DNA of 64,000 bases, taken from contig NZ_JASCIS010000032.1 of the NCBI RefSeq assembly GCF_029968015.1, positions 23,834 through 87,833 of the forward strand, in the 5' to 3' direction. Made by a program: the position numbers and the translations under genes. Below, piece after piece: positions 51,170 to 61,945 of the stretch; the stretch's first letter is position 1; the number at the start of each line of letters is the position of its first letter. The DNA comes from Streptomyces luteolus (GTDB lineage Bacteria > Actinomycetota > Actinomycetes > Streptomycetales > Streptomycetaceae). Under the pieces are notes generated by a model. That model had not been told where the DNA came from. It was given only the letters and a program-made list of their open reading frames with translations, and did no database searches.

Positions 51170-51994
51170 GTGGCCGGTAAGTTGCGAGCGTCGCCATCGG
51201 ATCTGCATGCGGCCGGGAGTGCGCAGCACTCCGTCGCCGAGGAGATCAAGGGACCGATCGACAAGGCCGTCGCGGACACCAAAGCCGCGGCGGGCTCCTT
51301 GGAGGGATGGGCCGTCGGCGCGGAGCTCAAGGAGATCGAGGAGAGCTGGGAGACCGGACTCAGCGGTCTGTACCACCGTATGGACACGGGCTCGTTCAAT
51401 CTGCACGAGACGGCCAAGACCCATAAGTGGAACGAAGAGTTGGTCGCCGGCGACTTCGAGGCCTTCGACGGAACGGGCGGTGGCGTGATCGCTTCGGCGC
51501 CCGCCTCGGCCGGGCCGGGGATCCAGACGATGTCGGCCCCTGCCGGACCCGGCACTGGGCCAATACCGGGCGGTCCCACGCGGCCCGGCCTCGACGACTT
51601 CATGGACGCCAAGCCGGCCATGCCGACGTACACGCCGGAGGCCGAAGGGCACGCCGCGGAACGGGATCCGCGTGCGAGCTGGACCACGGGGGAGATGCTC
51701 GACGCGCAGCCCATCACGCCGACGTACACACCCGGCGCGGCAGGGCACGCCGCGGAACGCGACCCCGGCGCCAACTGGACCGCCGAAGACATGCGCAACG
51801 CACAACCCATCACGCCGACGTACACACCCGGCGCAGCGGGCCACGCCGCGGAACGCGACCCCGGCGCCAACTGGACCGCCGAAGACATGCGCAACGCGCG
51901 GCCCGTGACGCCGAGCGTCGACCCTGATGAGATCCGGGGTGGTCCTGCGCGCAACGAAGGTCCCACTCCTGACCGCTTCAACGACTTCGGGTGA
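51170..51994 (+). CDS. WXG100-like protein with three 32-residue tandem repeats
   Basis: A 274-residue protein. The N-terminal 95 residues are helical and WXG100-like (KLRASPSDLHAAGSAQHSVA, a W at ELKEIEESWETGLSGLY). A Pro/Gly linker follows, then three tandem 32-residue units of the pattern PTYTPGAAGHAAERDP plus NWTAEDMRNAQPI; the second and third are almost identical in DNA too. GTG at 51170 has GGGGGAGG at eight bases; ATG at 51152 would add six residues. It is seven bases ahead of the DUF1023 gene. It may be a secretion partner or spacer for that protein. Function unknown. Confidence 0.72.
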   Translation: MAGKLRASPSDLHAAGSAQHSVAEEIKGPIDKAVADTKAAAGSLEGWAVGAELKEIEESWETGLSGLYHRMDTGSFNLHETAKTHKWNEELVAGDFEAFDGTGGGVIASAPASAGPGIQTMSAPAGPGTGPIPGGPTRPGLDDFMDAKPAMPTYTPEAEGHAAERDPRASWTTGEMLDAQPITPTYTPGAAGHAAERDPGANWTAEDMRNAQPITPTYTPGAAGHAAERDPGANWTAEDMRNARPVTPSVDPDEIRGGPARNEGPTPDRFNDFG

Positions 51995-52000
51995 TCGGCT

Positions 52001-53614
52001 GTGCCTTCGTACTTCAGTCTCCTGTTCAAGCAGGACTTCTCGGACCTCAAGGCCGCCGGCAACTCCTGGGAGAAGCTGTCCCGGAAGATGCACGACGCCT
52101 TCGACACGCACCGCACCAAGGTCACGGGCCCGCTGCACGCGAACTGGGAGGGCGACGACGCGAAGAACGCGCTGCGCTTCCTGGAGGACATCGAGACCAG
52201 GGTTCAGATCGTGCAGACCGAGGCGATGGCGATCACCAAGGTGATCGACACGACCCGGCATCGCATGGAGCAGGCGCAGAAGGACCTGCGTGCCGTCGTC
52301 AACGACGCGGAGGCCCAGCACTTCAGGATCGACGACGACGGAAACGTCCGGCTCCCGAAGCAGTGGGAGGAACCGCAGCCGGACGAGAGTGACGAGACCC
52401 GCCACGAGCGCCAGACCAAGGAAGCCCTGCTCCAGGACTACCAGGTGGCGATCAACCGGGCGGTCGACGAGGCGCTGCGCGCCAGCGGCGAGGGGCAGAA
52501 GGCCCTGGCGGAGCTCGACGGCGAAATCCTCGACCACAAGAACAAGCAGATGGCAGCCGAGTCCGCACGCGACGCGGACAAGGTGATGGACCAACTGGGG
52601 CTGAAGGGCCCGAAGGTACCCGACGACCCCAAAGCCGCAGCCGAGTGGTGGAAGGGCCTGGACGCCGACCAGCAACGGGAGTACGCGACCCTCTACCCGG
52701 GCAGGATCGGCGCCGCCGACGGCCTGCCCTCCGACGTCCGCGACGACGCCAACCGGCTCAGCATGGAGCAGGAGCTGAACGCCTTGCAGCGCGGGGACGC
52801 CTACGCGGTCCCCGGCAACGACGACCGCCTGCACAATCTGCAGACCCTGAAGGCGGAACTCGACAAGCGGGACGGCGCCCCCGAGAGCAAGCAGCTGTAC
52901 CTGCTCAACCACGACGCGGGCGGCGACGGGAAAGCCGTGATCGCGATGGGCAACCCGGACACCGCTGACAATGTCGCGGTCCAGGTCCCCGGAACCTCCA
53001 CCACGATGGATTCCACCGGCGGCCAGCTGACCCGTATCGGCAAACTCCAGGACGCGGCGGAGAACGCGGACTCGTCGGCGTCCACCTCCACCGTGTACTG
53101 GCTGGGGTACGACGCCCCGGAGGCGCCCCTCATGGAAGCCGCGAACACCGACGTCGCCGGACCCGGCCGGGCCGAGGACGGTGCCCAGCCCCTGCGGGAC
53201 TTCACCCACGGTCTGCGCGCCTCCCACGAGGGAGAGCGGGCGAACCTCACCGTCATGGGGCACAGCTACGGAAGTACCACCGTAGGGGCCGCGGCGTCCG
53301 GCGGCGAAGGTCTGGACGCGGACAACATCGCCGTGGTCGGCAGCCCCGGCATGACCGTGGACCGGGCCGGCCAACTCAACACCGACAACGTCTACTTCGG
53401 CCAGGCTCCGGACGACGGCATCGGCTGGGCCCAGGGTCTGTCCCTCGGCCGCGGACCGACCCACCCCGACTGGGGCGGAACCCGGTTCGAGACCGACACC
53501 AGCGGCCACAGCGGTTACTGGGACGACGGCAGCCAGAGCCTGGCCAACCAGGGCCGGATCATCGCCGGCCAACAGCCCGAGGAGTACGTACCGCCGGGGC
53601 AGCACAATGGCTGA
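52001..53614 (+). CDS. DUF1023 alpha/beta hydrolase with WXG100-like N-terminus
   Basis: A 537-residue protein. The first ~110 residues are a helical hairpin of the WXG100/ESX type (NSWEKLSRKMHDAFDTH, with W50 at HANWEGDDAKNAL). A coiled linker follows. The C-terminal domain is DUF1023: VTVYWLGYDAPEAP-like strand, nucleophile elbow TVMGHSYGSTTVG (Ser at about 423) and a GHSGYWDDGSQSL His segment. Such proteins are associated with type VII-like secretion and polymorphic effectors in actinobacteria. GTG start just after the repeat protein. The lipoprotein gene overlaps its 3' end by eight bases. Confidence 0.85.
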   Translation: MPSYFSLLFKQDFSDLKAAGNSWEKLSRKMHDAFDTHRTKVTGPLHANWEGDDAKNALRFLEDIETRVQIVQTEAMAITKVIDTTRHRMEQAQKDLRAVVNDAEAQHFRIDDDGNVRLPKQWEEPQPDESDETRHERQTKEALLQDYQVAINRAVDEALRASGEGQKALAELDGEILDHKNKQMAAESARDADKVMDQLGLKGPKVPDDPKAAAEWWKGLDADQQREYATLYPGRIGAADGLPSDVRDDANRLSMEQELNALQRGDAYAVPGNDDRLHNLQTLKAELDKRDGAPESKQLYLLNHDAGGDGKAVIAMGNPDTADNVAVQVPGTSTTMDSTGGQLTRIGKLQDAAENADSSASTSTVYWLGYDAPEAPLMEAANTDVAGPGRAEDGAQPLRDFTHGLRASHEGERANLTVMGHSYGSTTVGAAASGGEGLDADNIAVVGSPGMTVDRAGQLNTDNVYFGQAPDDGIGWAQGLSLGRGPTHPDWGGTRFETDTSGHSGYWDDGSQSLANQGRIIAGQQPEEYVPPGQHNG

Positions 53615-54134
53615 GCACCGCAGACGCACCCCGGTAGCCATCCTGACCCTCCTGTCCGTCCTCCTCACCGGAGCCTGCATGTCCCAGCAAGACATCAACA
53701 AGCCTCTGCCGCGCAAGAGCCGCGCTGACGCCCTGGCCTGGGCCAAGGAGTACACCGCGGCCATGGCCCATTACGGAGAGGTGAAGATCACCGACGATCC
53801 GGCCCCAAGGACGAACTTCCAGGACTGCGTCGGCAAGAACGACGAGGTCCCGGAGGACGGGCGGTACATCCTGGTCTACGCCACCTACGTCAAGCTCCCG
53901 CAGGCCCAGCACATCGACACCATCCGCAAGGTGCGCAAGGCGCTCGAAGGCCATGGAGTGCGCATCACCGGCCACACCGAGCGCCCCGAGGTGCCCGAGG
54001 CCATCCTGTACGGCAAGAACGACAAGGAGGGCAGCTTCATCATCGCGGACTCGGTGAAGCCGCCGGACACCATCCGCCTCTCCGTCACCACACCTTGCTT
54101 CCTTCCGCCGGGAGTGGAACAGCAGCAGTTCTGA
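53607..54134 (+). CDS. Lipoprotein linked to the DUF1023 hydrolase
   Basis: A 175-residue secreted lipoprotein: basic start MAEHRRRTPV, hydrophobic core AILTLLSVL and lipobox LTGAC. The mature part has two Cys (FQDCVGK and TPCFLPPG) and a mixed alpha/beta pattern without known domain. The ATG lies eight bases inside the DUF1023 gene, giving tight coupling. An immunity or chaperone role for the hydrolase is possible from context only. Confidence 0.78.
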   Translation: MAEHRRRTPVAILTLLSVLLTGACMSQQDINKPLPRKSRADALAWAKEYTAAMAHYGEVKITDDPAPRTNFQDCVGKNDEVPEDGRYILVYATYVKLPQAQHIDTIRKVRKALEGHGVRITGHTERPEVPEAILYGKNDKEGSFIIADSVKPPDTIRLSVTTPCFLPPGVEQQQF

Positions 54135-54152
54135 GCGCGGACGCCTTGAGGA

Positions 54153-55319
54153 TCAGTACGACTTGGGCAGCCCCAGCGACTGATGTGACACATAGTTGAG
54201 GATCATGTCGCGGCTCACCGGAGCGATCCGGGCCACTCGGGCCGCCGTGATCAGCGAGGCCAACCCGTACTCGCGCGTCAGCCCATTGCCCCCCAACGTG
54301 TGCACCGCCTGGTCGACCGCCTGGACGCACGCGTCCGCCGCCGCGAACTTCGCCATGTTGGCCGCCTCGCCCGCACCCACGTCGTCCCCGACGTCGTACA
54401 GATGCGCCGCCTTCTGCATCATCAGGCGGGCCAGTTCCAGGTCGATGTGGGACTTGGCCAGGGGGTGGGCGATCGACTGGTGGGCGCCGATCGGGTCCCG
54501 CCAGACCTGGCGTTCCTTCGCGTACGCCACCGCCCGCGCGACCGCGTACCGGCCCATGCCGATCGCGAACGCGGCCGTCATGACGCGCTCCGGGTTGAGG
54601 CCCGCGAAGAGTTGCAGCAGGCCCGCGTCCTCGTCGCCGACCAGTGCGTCCGCCGGGAGCCGGACCTCGTCCAGGACCAGCTCGAACTGCTTCTCCGGGG
54701 CCTGGACCTCCATGTCGATCTGGTGGCGCTGGAAGCCCGGCGCGTCCCGGGGGACGATGAACAGGCAGGGCTTGAGGCGGCCCGTACGGGCGTCCTCCGT
54801 GCGGCCCACGATCAGGGTCGCGTCGGCGATGTCCACGCCGGAGATGAAGACCTTGCGCCCCGTCAGGACCCAGTCACCGGAGGTGCCGTCACGGCGGGCC
54901 GTCGTCGTGATGCGGTGCGAGTTGGAGCCCGCGTCGGGTTCCGTGATGCCGAAGGCCATCGTGCGGGTGCCGTCGGCGAGACCCGGCAGCCAGGCCCGCT
55001 TCTGCTCGTCCGTGCCGAAGCGGGCGATGACCGTCCCGCAGATCGCGGGGGACACCACCATCATGAGCAGCGGGCTGCCCGCCGCCCCCAACTCCTCAAG
55101 CACGATGGACAGTTCGGCTATCCCGCCGCCTCCACCCCCGTACGACTCCGGCAGGCTCACCCCCAGGTAGCCGAGCTTCGCCGCCTCCGCCCACAGCTCC
55201 TCGGGGTGGCCGCCCTCGCGGACGACCTTGGTCATGTAGTCGCGGCCGTACCGTTTGCCGAGCACGGCGACGGCGGCGCGCAGTTGCTGGTGCTCCTCGG
55301 TTTCCAGGGTGGCGGTCAT
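54153..55319 (-). CDS. Acyl-CoA dehydrogenase (citronellyl/isovaleryl-CoA type context)
   Basis: A 388-residue acyl-CoA dehydrogenase with LGVSLPESYGGGGGGIAELSIV, TMAFGITEPDAGSNSHRI and KVFISGVDIAD (flavin contacts), and AVHTLGGNGLTREYGLASLI near the C-terminus, ending LNYVSHQSLGLPKSY. It is last in a five-gene operon with biotin carboxylase, carboxyltransferase, AtuA-like and TIGR03084-like genes; its ATG overlaps the stop of the biotin carboxylase gene. The set resembles acyclic terpenoid or leucine-type degradation (Atu/Liu), so the substrate is probably a methyl-branched acyl-CoA. Its stop faces the lipoprotein stop, 18 bases apart. Confidence 0.92.
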   Translation of the reverse strand: MTATLETEEHQQLRAAVAVLGKRYGRDYMTKVVREGGHPEELWAEAAKLGYLGVSLPESYGGGGGGIAELSIVLEELGAAGSPLLMMVVSPAICGTVIARFGTDEQKRAWLPGLADGTRTMAFGITEPDAGSNSHRITTTARRDGTSGDWVLTGRKVFISGVDIADATLIVGRTEDARTGRLKPCLFIVPRDAPGFQRHQIDMEVQAPEKQFELVLDEVRLPADALVGDEDAGLLQLFAGLNPERVMTAAFAIGMGRYAVARAVAYAKERQVWRDPIGAHQSIAHPLAKSHIDLELARLMMQKAAHLYDVGDDVGAGEAANMAKFAAADACVQAVDQAVHTLGGNGLTREYGLASLITAARVARIAPVSRDMILNYVSHQSLGLPKSY

Positions 55320-57175
55320 GACTCTTTCTCCTCCTGTACGACGGCGAGCAGGGCGCCGACCTCGACCTGGCGGCCGGGTGCGGCGTGGAGCGCGGTGAGC
55401 TTGCCGGAGGCGGGAGCGGTGACGCGGTGCTCCATCTTCATCGCCTCCAGCCAGAGCAGGGGCTGCCCGGCCCGGACCTCGGCGCCTTCCGTGAGGCCCT
55501 CCGCGAGCCGTACGACGGTGCCGGGCATGGGCGCGAGCAGGGAGCCGGGGGCCTGGTCGGCGGTGGCGTCGGGGAAGCGGGGCAGGGCGGTGAGCGCGGC
55601 GCCGTTCACGTGGACGCGGCCGTCCGGGTACGAGGAGACCCTGAACTGCCGCCGTACGCCCGCTACTTCGAGCAGGACGAGATCCGGACGTACCTGAAGG
55701 ACCCGCACCCCGTCCGCGTCGAGGCCCGCCCGCGTGTGCCGGTACCGCACCTCGTGCTCGGCCCCGTCCGGCTCGCTCCGGTACCGCTTGACCTGGTCCT
55801 GCGAGTGCAGGTTGCGGAAGCCGCCGAAGCGGGACCGGCCGTGCGCGTCGGCGAGCGCGGCGGCGAGGGGGGCGTACGGGTCGAGGGCGGGAGCGGTGAG
55901 CGCGTCCAGGTGGCGGTCGTAGAAGCCGGTGTCCATGCGGGCGGCGGCGAACTCCGGGTGCCGGAGCGACCGTACGAGGAAGTCGCGGTTCGTGACCGGT
56001 CCGTGCACCTCGGCCCGCTCCAGGGCCCCGGCCAGGCGGCGCAGTGCCTCCGCGCGGGTCGGGGCGTGGGCGACGGCCTTGGCGAGCATCGGGTCGTAGT
56101 GGACGCCGATGGTGTCGCCGTCCGCGCAGCCCGTGTCGACCCGCACGCCTTCCACGGAAAACCGGTGCAGCAGGCCCGTCTGCGGGGCGAAGCCGTTCGC
56201 CGGGTCCTCGGCGTACAGGCGCGCCTCGACCGCGTGCCCGCGTGGGGCGGGCGGCTCCAGCTCAAGGGCCGACCCCTCGGCCACGCGGAGCTGGAGGGCG
56301 ACCAGGTCGAGCCCGAACACGGCCTCGGTGACGGGGTGTTCGACCTGGAGGCGAGTGTTCATCTCCAGGAACTGGGCCGTGCCGTCCCGCCCGACGAGGA
56401 ACTCCACCGTGCCCGCGCCCACGTACCCGGTGGCCCGCGCGGCGCGCACCGCCTGCTCGTACAGCGTCTCCACCAGGGACGGGTCGAGGCCGGGCGCCGG
56501 GGCCTCCTCGATGACCTTCTGGTGGCGGCGCTGGAGTGAGCAGTCGCGGGTGCCGAGCGGCCACACCGTGCCGTGCCGGTCCGCGAGCAGCTGCACCTCG
56601 ACGTGCCGCCCGCCCTCCACGTACGGCTCGACGAACACCTCCCCGTCCCCGAACGCACTCGCGGCTTCAGCCCCGGCGGCCTCCAACTCCTGCTCCAGAA
56701 AGGCCAGTTGGCGTACGACCCGCATGCCGCGTCCGCCGCCGCCCGCCGCCGCCTTCACGAGGACCGGCAGGTCGGCCTCGGTGACCTCGGCAAGCGGCGC
56801 GATGCCCATCAGCTCCTTGGCCCGCGTCTTCGACGCCATCGCCTCGATCGCCTCGGGCGGCGGGCCGATCCACAGCAGGCCCGCGTCCGTGACGGCCCGC
56901 GCGAAGTCGGCGTTCTCGGACAGGAAGCCGTAGCCGGGGTGCACGGCGTCGGCCCCGGCGGCCTGCGCGGCCTTCACGATCAGGTCGCCGCGCAGATACG
57001 TGTCGGCGGGGGCGGAGCCCGGCAGCCGTACGGCCGCGTCGGCCTCGCGTACGTGCAGGGCGTCCGCGTCGGCGTCGGAGTGCACGGCGACCGTGGCGAT
57101 GCCGAGTTCGCGGCAGGTGTGGAAGACGCGGCAGGCGATCTCGCCCCGGTTGGCCACCAACAACCTTGAAATCAT
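55316..57175 (-). CDS. Acyl-CoA carboxylase alpha subunit (biotin carboxylase and biotin carrier)
   Basis: A 619-residue protein. The biotin carboxylase part has LLVANRGEIACRVFHTCRELG, VLVKAAAGGGGRGMRVV (ATP loop), EPYVEGGRHVEVQLLADRHG and FLEMNTRLQVEHPVTEAV. The C-terminal biotinyl domain carries WLEAMKMEHRV with the biotin Lys. Between the A and B subdomains about ten residues, normally AGVPVLPG-like, are missing (ELMGIAPLAEVTEADLP), which is unusual. ATG at 57175. It partners the carboxyltransferase gene 11 bases upstream, forming a geranyl- or methylcrotonyl-CoA-type carboxylase. Confidence 0.92.
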   Translation of the reverse strand: MISRLLVANRGEIACRVFHTCRELGIATVAVHSDADADALHVREADAAVRLPGSAPADTYLRGDLIVKAAQAAGADAVHPGYGFLSENADFARAVTDAGLLWIGPPPEAIEAMASKTRAKELMGIAPLAEVTEADLPVLVKAAAGGGGRGMRVVRQLAFLEQELEAAGAEAASAFGDGEVFVEPYVEGGRHVEVQLLADRHGTVWPLGTRDCSLQRRHQKVIEEAPAPGLDPSLVETLYEQAVRAARATGYVGAGTVEFLVGRDGTAQFLEMNTRLQVEHPVTEAVFGLDLVALQLRVAEGSALELEPPAPRGHAVEARLYAEDPANGFAPQTGLLHRFSVEGVRVDTGCADGDTIGVHYDPMLAKAVAHAPTRAEALRRLAGALERAEVHGPVTNRDFLVRSLRHPEFAAARMDTGFYDRHLDALTAPALDPYAPLAAALADAHGRSRFGGFRNLHSQDQVKRYRSEPDGAEHEVRYRHTRAGLDADGVRVLQVRPDLVLLEVAGVRRQFRVSSYPDGRVHVNGAALTALPRFPDATADQAPGSLLAPMPGTVVRLAEGLTEGAEVRAGQPLLWLEAMKMEHRVTAPASGKLTALHAAPGRQVEVGALLAVVQEEKES

Positions 57176-57186
57176 GGTCACTTCAC

Positions 57187-58787
<1,601 letters not shown>

Positions 58788-58791
<4 letters not shown>

Positions 58792-60503
58792 AGCAGCACC
58801 TCCGGTAGGTCGACGTGCCGGGAGCGCAGCCACTCCCCCAGGCCCTTGGCCTGCGGATCGAACCGCGCCTGCGCGGCCACGCCGTCACCGAGCAGCCCCT
58901 CGACGACGAAGTTCACGGCGCGCAGATGCGGCAGCACATGGCGCACGACGGTCAACTCTGCGGTCTCCGGCAGGAGTTGGCGGAGCCGCTCGACAGTCAG
59001 CTCATGGACGAGCCACCGCCAGGCCTCCTCCGTACGCACCCACACGCCGAGGTTGGCGTCCCCGCCCTTGTCGCCGCTGCGGGCCCCCGCGACCAGGCCG
59101 AGCGGCACCCGCCGGGTCGGGCCCTCGGGCAGCGGCTCGGGCAGGGCGGGTTCCGGGACGTCCTCAAGCGGCCGGGTGCGTGCGGGCGGCGGCACGTCCA
59201 CGCGGGAGCCGTCGGGCAGCACGGCGGTGTGCGGGACCTCGCCCTGCTCGACGTACGCGGCGTGGAACACCCCGTACGGGGCGCCCTTGCCGGGCGGGGC
59301 CGTGACATGGAAGCCGGGGTAGCTGCCGAGGGCCAGCTCGATCGCGGCGCCGCTAACGGCCCGGCCGACCGCCTCCTGCTCCGGGTCGCGCACGAGGAGC
59401 CGCAGCAGGGCACTGGCGGTCTCCTCGGTCCCGGCGTCGGCGCGGTCGGTGCGGGACAGCTCCCAACGCACGTCGGCGGGGCGGGACTCGGCCCGGTCGA
59501 AGGCGTCCTCGACCTGGGCGCGCACGAGGTCGGCCTTGGTGTCGACGCCGAGCCCGGTGAGCACGAACACGACCTCGTTGCGGAACCCGGCGAGCCGGTT
59601 GAGGCCGACCTTGAGCGTCGGCGGCGGCGCCTCCCCGCGCACCCCGTCGATCCGCACCCGGTCGGGCCCGTCCTGCGTCAGGCGTACGGAGTCGAGGCGG
59701 GCGGTGACGTCGGGGCCCGCGTACCGGGCGGGGCCGGTCTCGTAGAGGAGCTGGGCGGTGACGGTGCCGAGGTCCACCCAGCCGCCGGTGCCGTCGTGCT
59801 TGGTGATGACGCTCGACCCGTCCGCCCGGATCTCCGCCAACGGGAAGCCGGGGCGCCGCAGTTCACGCACCGGGTCGCGCCCCGCCTCGTCGAAGAACGC
59901 GTAGTTCCCGCCCGTCGCCTGCGTCCCGCACTCCAGGACGTGCCCGGCGACGACGGCCCCCGCGAGCTCGTCGTACGCCTCGGGCCCCCACCCGAAGTGC
60001 GCGGCCGCCGCGCCGGTGACGAGCGCGGCGTCGGTGACGCGGCCGGTGACGACGATGTCCGCCCCGGCCCGCAGGCAGGCGGCGATGCCGTGCCCGCCGA
60101 GGTACGCGTTGGCGGTGAGGACGCCCTCGCCCCAGCCCCCGCGCCCGGACAGGTCGTCCCCCTCGACATGCGCGACGGCGGCGGGAACGCCGACCTTCCG
60201 GCTCAACTCCCTCACCTTCAGGGCCAGTCCGGCAGGATTCAGCCCACCCGCGTTGACGACGATCCGTACGCCGCGCTCGTGCGCGAGCCCCAGGCATTCC
60301 TCGGCCTGCCGCAGAAAGGTCTTGGCGTAGCCGAGCCCGGGGTCGCGCAGCCGGTCGCGGCCGAGGATGAGCAGGGTCAGCTCGGCGAGGTAGTCGCCGG
60401 TCAGGACGTCGAGGGGGCCGTCGGCGAGCATCTCCCTCACGGCGTCGAAGCGGTCGCCGTAGAAGCCCGAGGCGTTGCCGACGCGCAGCGGCGCGGGACT
60501 CAC
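58788..60503 (-). CDS. AtuA-like (DUF1446) protein of acyclic terpene utilisation
   Basis: A 571-residue DUF1446 protein with an added C-terminal domain. Blocks: VGNASGFYGDRFDAVREMLA, DVLTGDYLAELTLLIL, VVNAGGLNPAGLALKV, ADIVVTGRVTDAALVTGAAA, LECGTQATGGNYAFFDEAGRD and KHDGTGGWVDLGTVTAQLLYE. AtuA is required in Pseudomonas citronellol and geraniol degradation but its reaction is not known. The last 110 residues (GARSGDKGGDANLGVWVRTEEAWRWL) are the AtuA C-terminal extension. The GTG start overlaps the upstream stop by four bases. It supports a branched or terpenoid acyl-CoA pathway. Confidence 0.9.
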
Positions 60504-61291
60504 CGCGCACCGCCCGGGGCCCGGCCCTTGCCCGGCAGCCCGGCGAAGCACTGCGCGATGTCCAGCCAGCGGTCGGCGTCGGCGCCCTCGGCGCGCAGGT
60601 CGAGGTCGTCGCGGTGGGCGCGCTGGGTGACGAGCAGACAGAAGTCGAGCGCGGATCCGGTCACGCGCTGCGGCGCCTCCTCGGGCCCGTACGCCCACAA
60701 CTGGCCGTCAGGGCTGTCCAGTTCGACGCGGAACTCCTCCGCCGGTACGGGCAGGCCGCGCACCCCGAACGCGAAGTCCCGGGTCCGTACGCCGATGTGC
60801 GCGATGTGCCGAAGGCGCGCGGTGGGTTCCCGGTGCACGCCGAGCGCGTCCGCGACGTCCTGCCCGTGCGCCCAGGTCTCCATCAGGCGGGCGGTGGCCA
60901 TCGAGGTGACGCTCATCGGCGGCCCGTACCAGGGCAGCCGCTCCCCGGCGGGCCGCGCCCGGAGTACGCGCTGCAACTCCTCGCGCCCGTCCCGCCAGCG
61001 CGCGAGCAGCTCGCCCGGGGGGAGTACGGCCAGCTCCTCGGCCCCGTCGTCCACGAAGCTCTCGGGCGCGGCGGCGGCCTTCTCCACCTCGCGGGCGAAG
61101 CCCTCGGCGTCGGTGGCGGCGAGCAGGGCGGCCCGGTCGGTCCAGGCCAGATGCGCGATCTGGTGAGCGACACTCCACCCGGGCGCGGGCGTGGCCCCGG
61201 CCCACTCCTCCGGGCCCAACTCCCCAACGAGGGCGTCGAGTCCGGCACTTTCGTCACGCAGGTCGTCGAGCACGTACACGGGGTCGGGCAC
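60500..61291 (-). CDS. TIGR03084-family protein (maleylpyruvate-isomerase/DinB fold)
   Basis: A 263-residue actinobacterial protein of the mycothiol-dependent maleylpyruvate isomerase fold (TIGR03084): LDDLRDESAGLDALVGEL, GWSVAHQIAHLAWTDRAALL and RLMETWAHGQDVADALGV, with the His triad typical of the DinB metal site. GTG at 61291 fits AGGGGA; a GTG at 61306 is possible. First gene of the carboxylase operon and directly behind the shared promoter block at 61323-61359. Its constant association with such operons is known, its reaction is not; mycothiol- or metal-linked isomerisation is a guess. Confidence 0.87.
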   Translation of the reverse strand: MPDPVYVLDDLRDESAGLDALVGELGPEEWAGATPAPGWSVAHQIAHLAWTDRAALLAATDAEGFAREVEKAAAAPESFVDDGAEELAVLPPGELLARWRDGREELQRVLRARPAGERLPWYGPPMSVTSMATARLMETWAHGQDVADALGVHREPTARLRHIAHIGVRTRDFAFGVRGLPVPAEEFRVELDSPDGQLWAYGPEEAPQRVTGSALDFCLLVTQRAHRDDLDLRAEGADADRWLDIAQCFAGLPGKGRAPGGAR

Positions 61292-61322
61292 GGGCGTTCC
61301 CCTCACGTATGCGGTGTGCGGT

Positions 61323-61359
61323 GAGCATGGCAGCGGCACAGGAAACAATCAAGCGTGCT
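61323..61359 (-). promoter_or_regulatory. Promoter/operator block of the carboxylase operon (shared motif)
   Basis: AGCACGCTTGATTGTTTC on the minus strand, seven bases, GCTGCCATGCTC, matching the block at 44441-44477 in all but one base outside the seven-base spacer. TTGATT and CATGCT are 17 bases apart. The near-palindrome CAAGC-GT-GCTTG (61350-61361) overlaps the -35. Confidence 0.65.
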
Positions 61360-61410
61360 TGGAAAATCCGACGCTACACAACAGCGTCGATGCCGGGACA
61401 TACTGGCCCC

Positions 61411-61581
61411 GTGACCACAGACGACGAACGTCATCAGCGGGCCGAATGGACCCGCGCCTACCTGGCTGAGCACTTCGGCGTCTACGTGACCGACGAGGAG
61501 AGTGCGGCCATGGGGCGCCGACTCCGCGAGGCCTTCGCGGAAGCCCAGCGGGACCGCGGGACGCGCCCCGGCGCCGCGTAG
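61411..61581 (+). CDS. Small hypothetical protein, probably leaderless
   Basis: A 56-residue helical, charged protein (RHQRAEWTRAYLAEHFGVYVTDEESAAMGRRLREAF). No known domain. A -10-like CATACT lies at 61399-61404, six bases ahead of the GTG, so the mRNA may be leaderless. It stands between the carboxylase operon promoter and a VapBC-like pair, in the same direction as the latter. Longer in-frame starts exist at 61309 and 61390. Function unknown. Confidence 0.55.
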   Translation: MTTDDERHQRAEWTRAYLAEHFGVYVTDEESAAMGRRLREAFAEAQRDRGTRPGAA

Positions 61582-61648
61582 CCCTGGACGCGGTTTCCCT
61601 GCCCTGGACGCGGTTTCTCTTTTCCTACTCCTTTGACACAATGGAGCC

Positions 61649-61945
61649 ATGTCCGAGACGACGTACAGCATCGGCGAAGGGCCCTCGACACGGGTCAGCC
61701 TCTCCCTGCCGGAGGGCACCGCCGAGGCCATCCGGGCGCGGGTCGGCAAGCGGGAGTTCTCCGCCTACATCGCCGCGGCCGTCGAGCGGGAGCTGCGCGG
61801 TCAGGTGCTCGACGAGTATCTGGCGGATTACGAGAGCCGCCAGGGCCCCGTCTCCGAGCAGGCGCGACAGCGGGCCCGGCAGGTCTTCGACGAGGTGTTC
61901 GCCGAGGGGTTCGCCGAGGGGGGGCAGTGGCCCGCCGCAGGCTGA
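61649..61945 (+). CDS. RHH-type antitoxin (VapB-like)
   Basis: A 98-residue protein. STRVSLSLPEGTAEAIRARVGKREFSAYIAAAVEREL is a ribbon-helix-helix-like DNA-binding segment (about 12-50). A charged helical tail follows (DEYLADYESRQGPVSEQARQRARQVFDEVFAEGF), which would wrap the toxin. The stop lies 19 bases inside the PIN gene. Antitoxin-first order and overlap are typical of VapBC. It should repress its own promoter. Confidence 0.83.
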   Translation: MSETTYSIGEGPSTRVSLSLPEGTAEAIRARVGKREFSAYIAAAVERELRGQVLDEYLADYESRQGPVSEQARQRARQVFDEVFAEGFAEGGQWPAAG

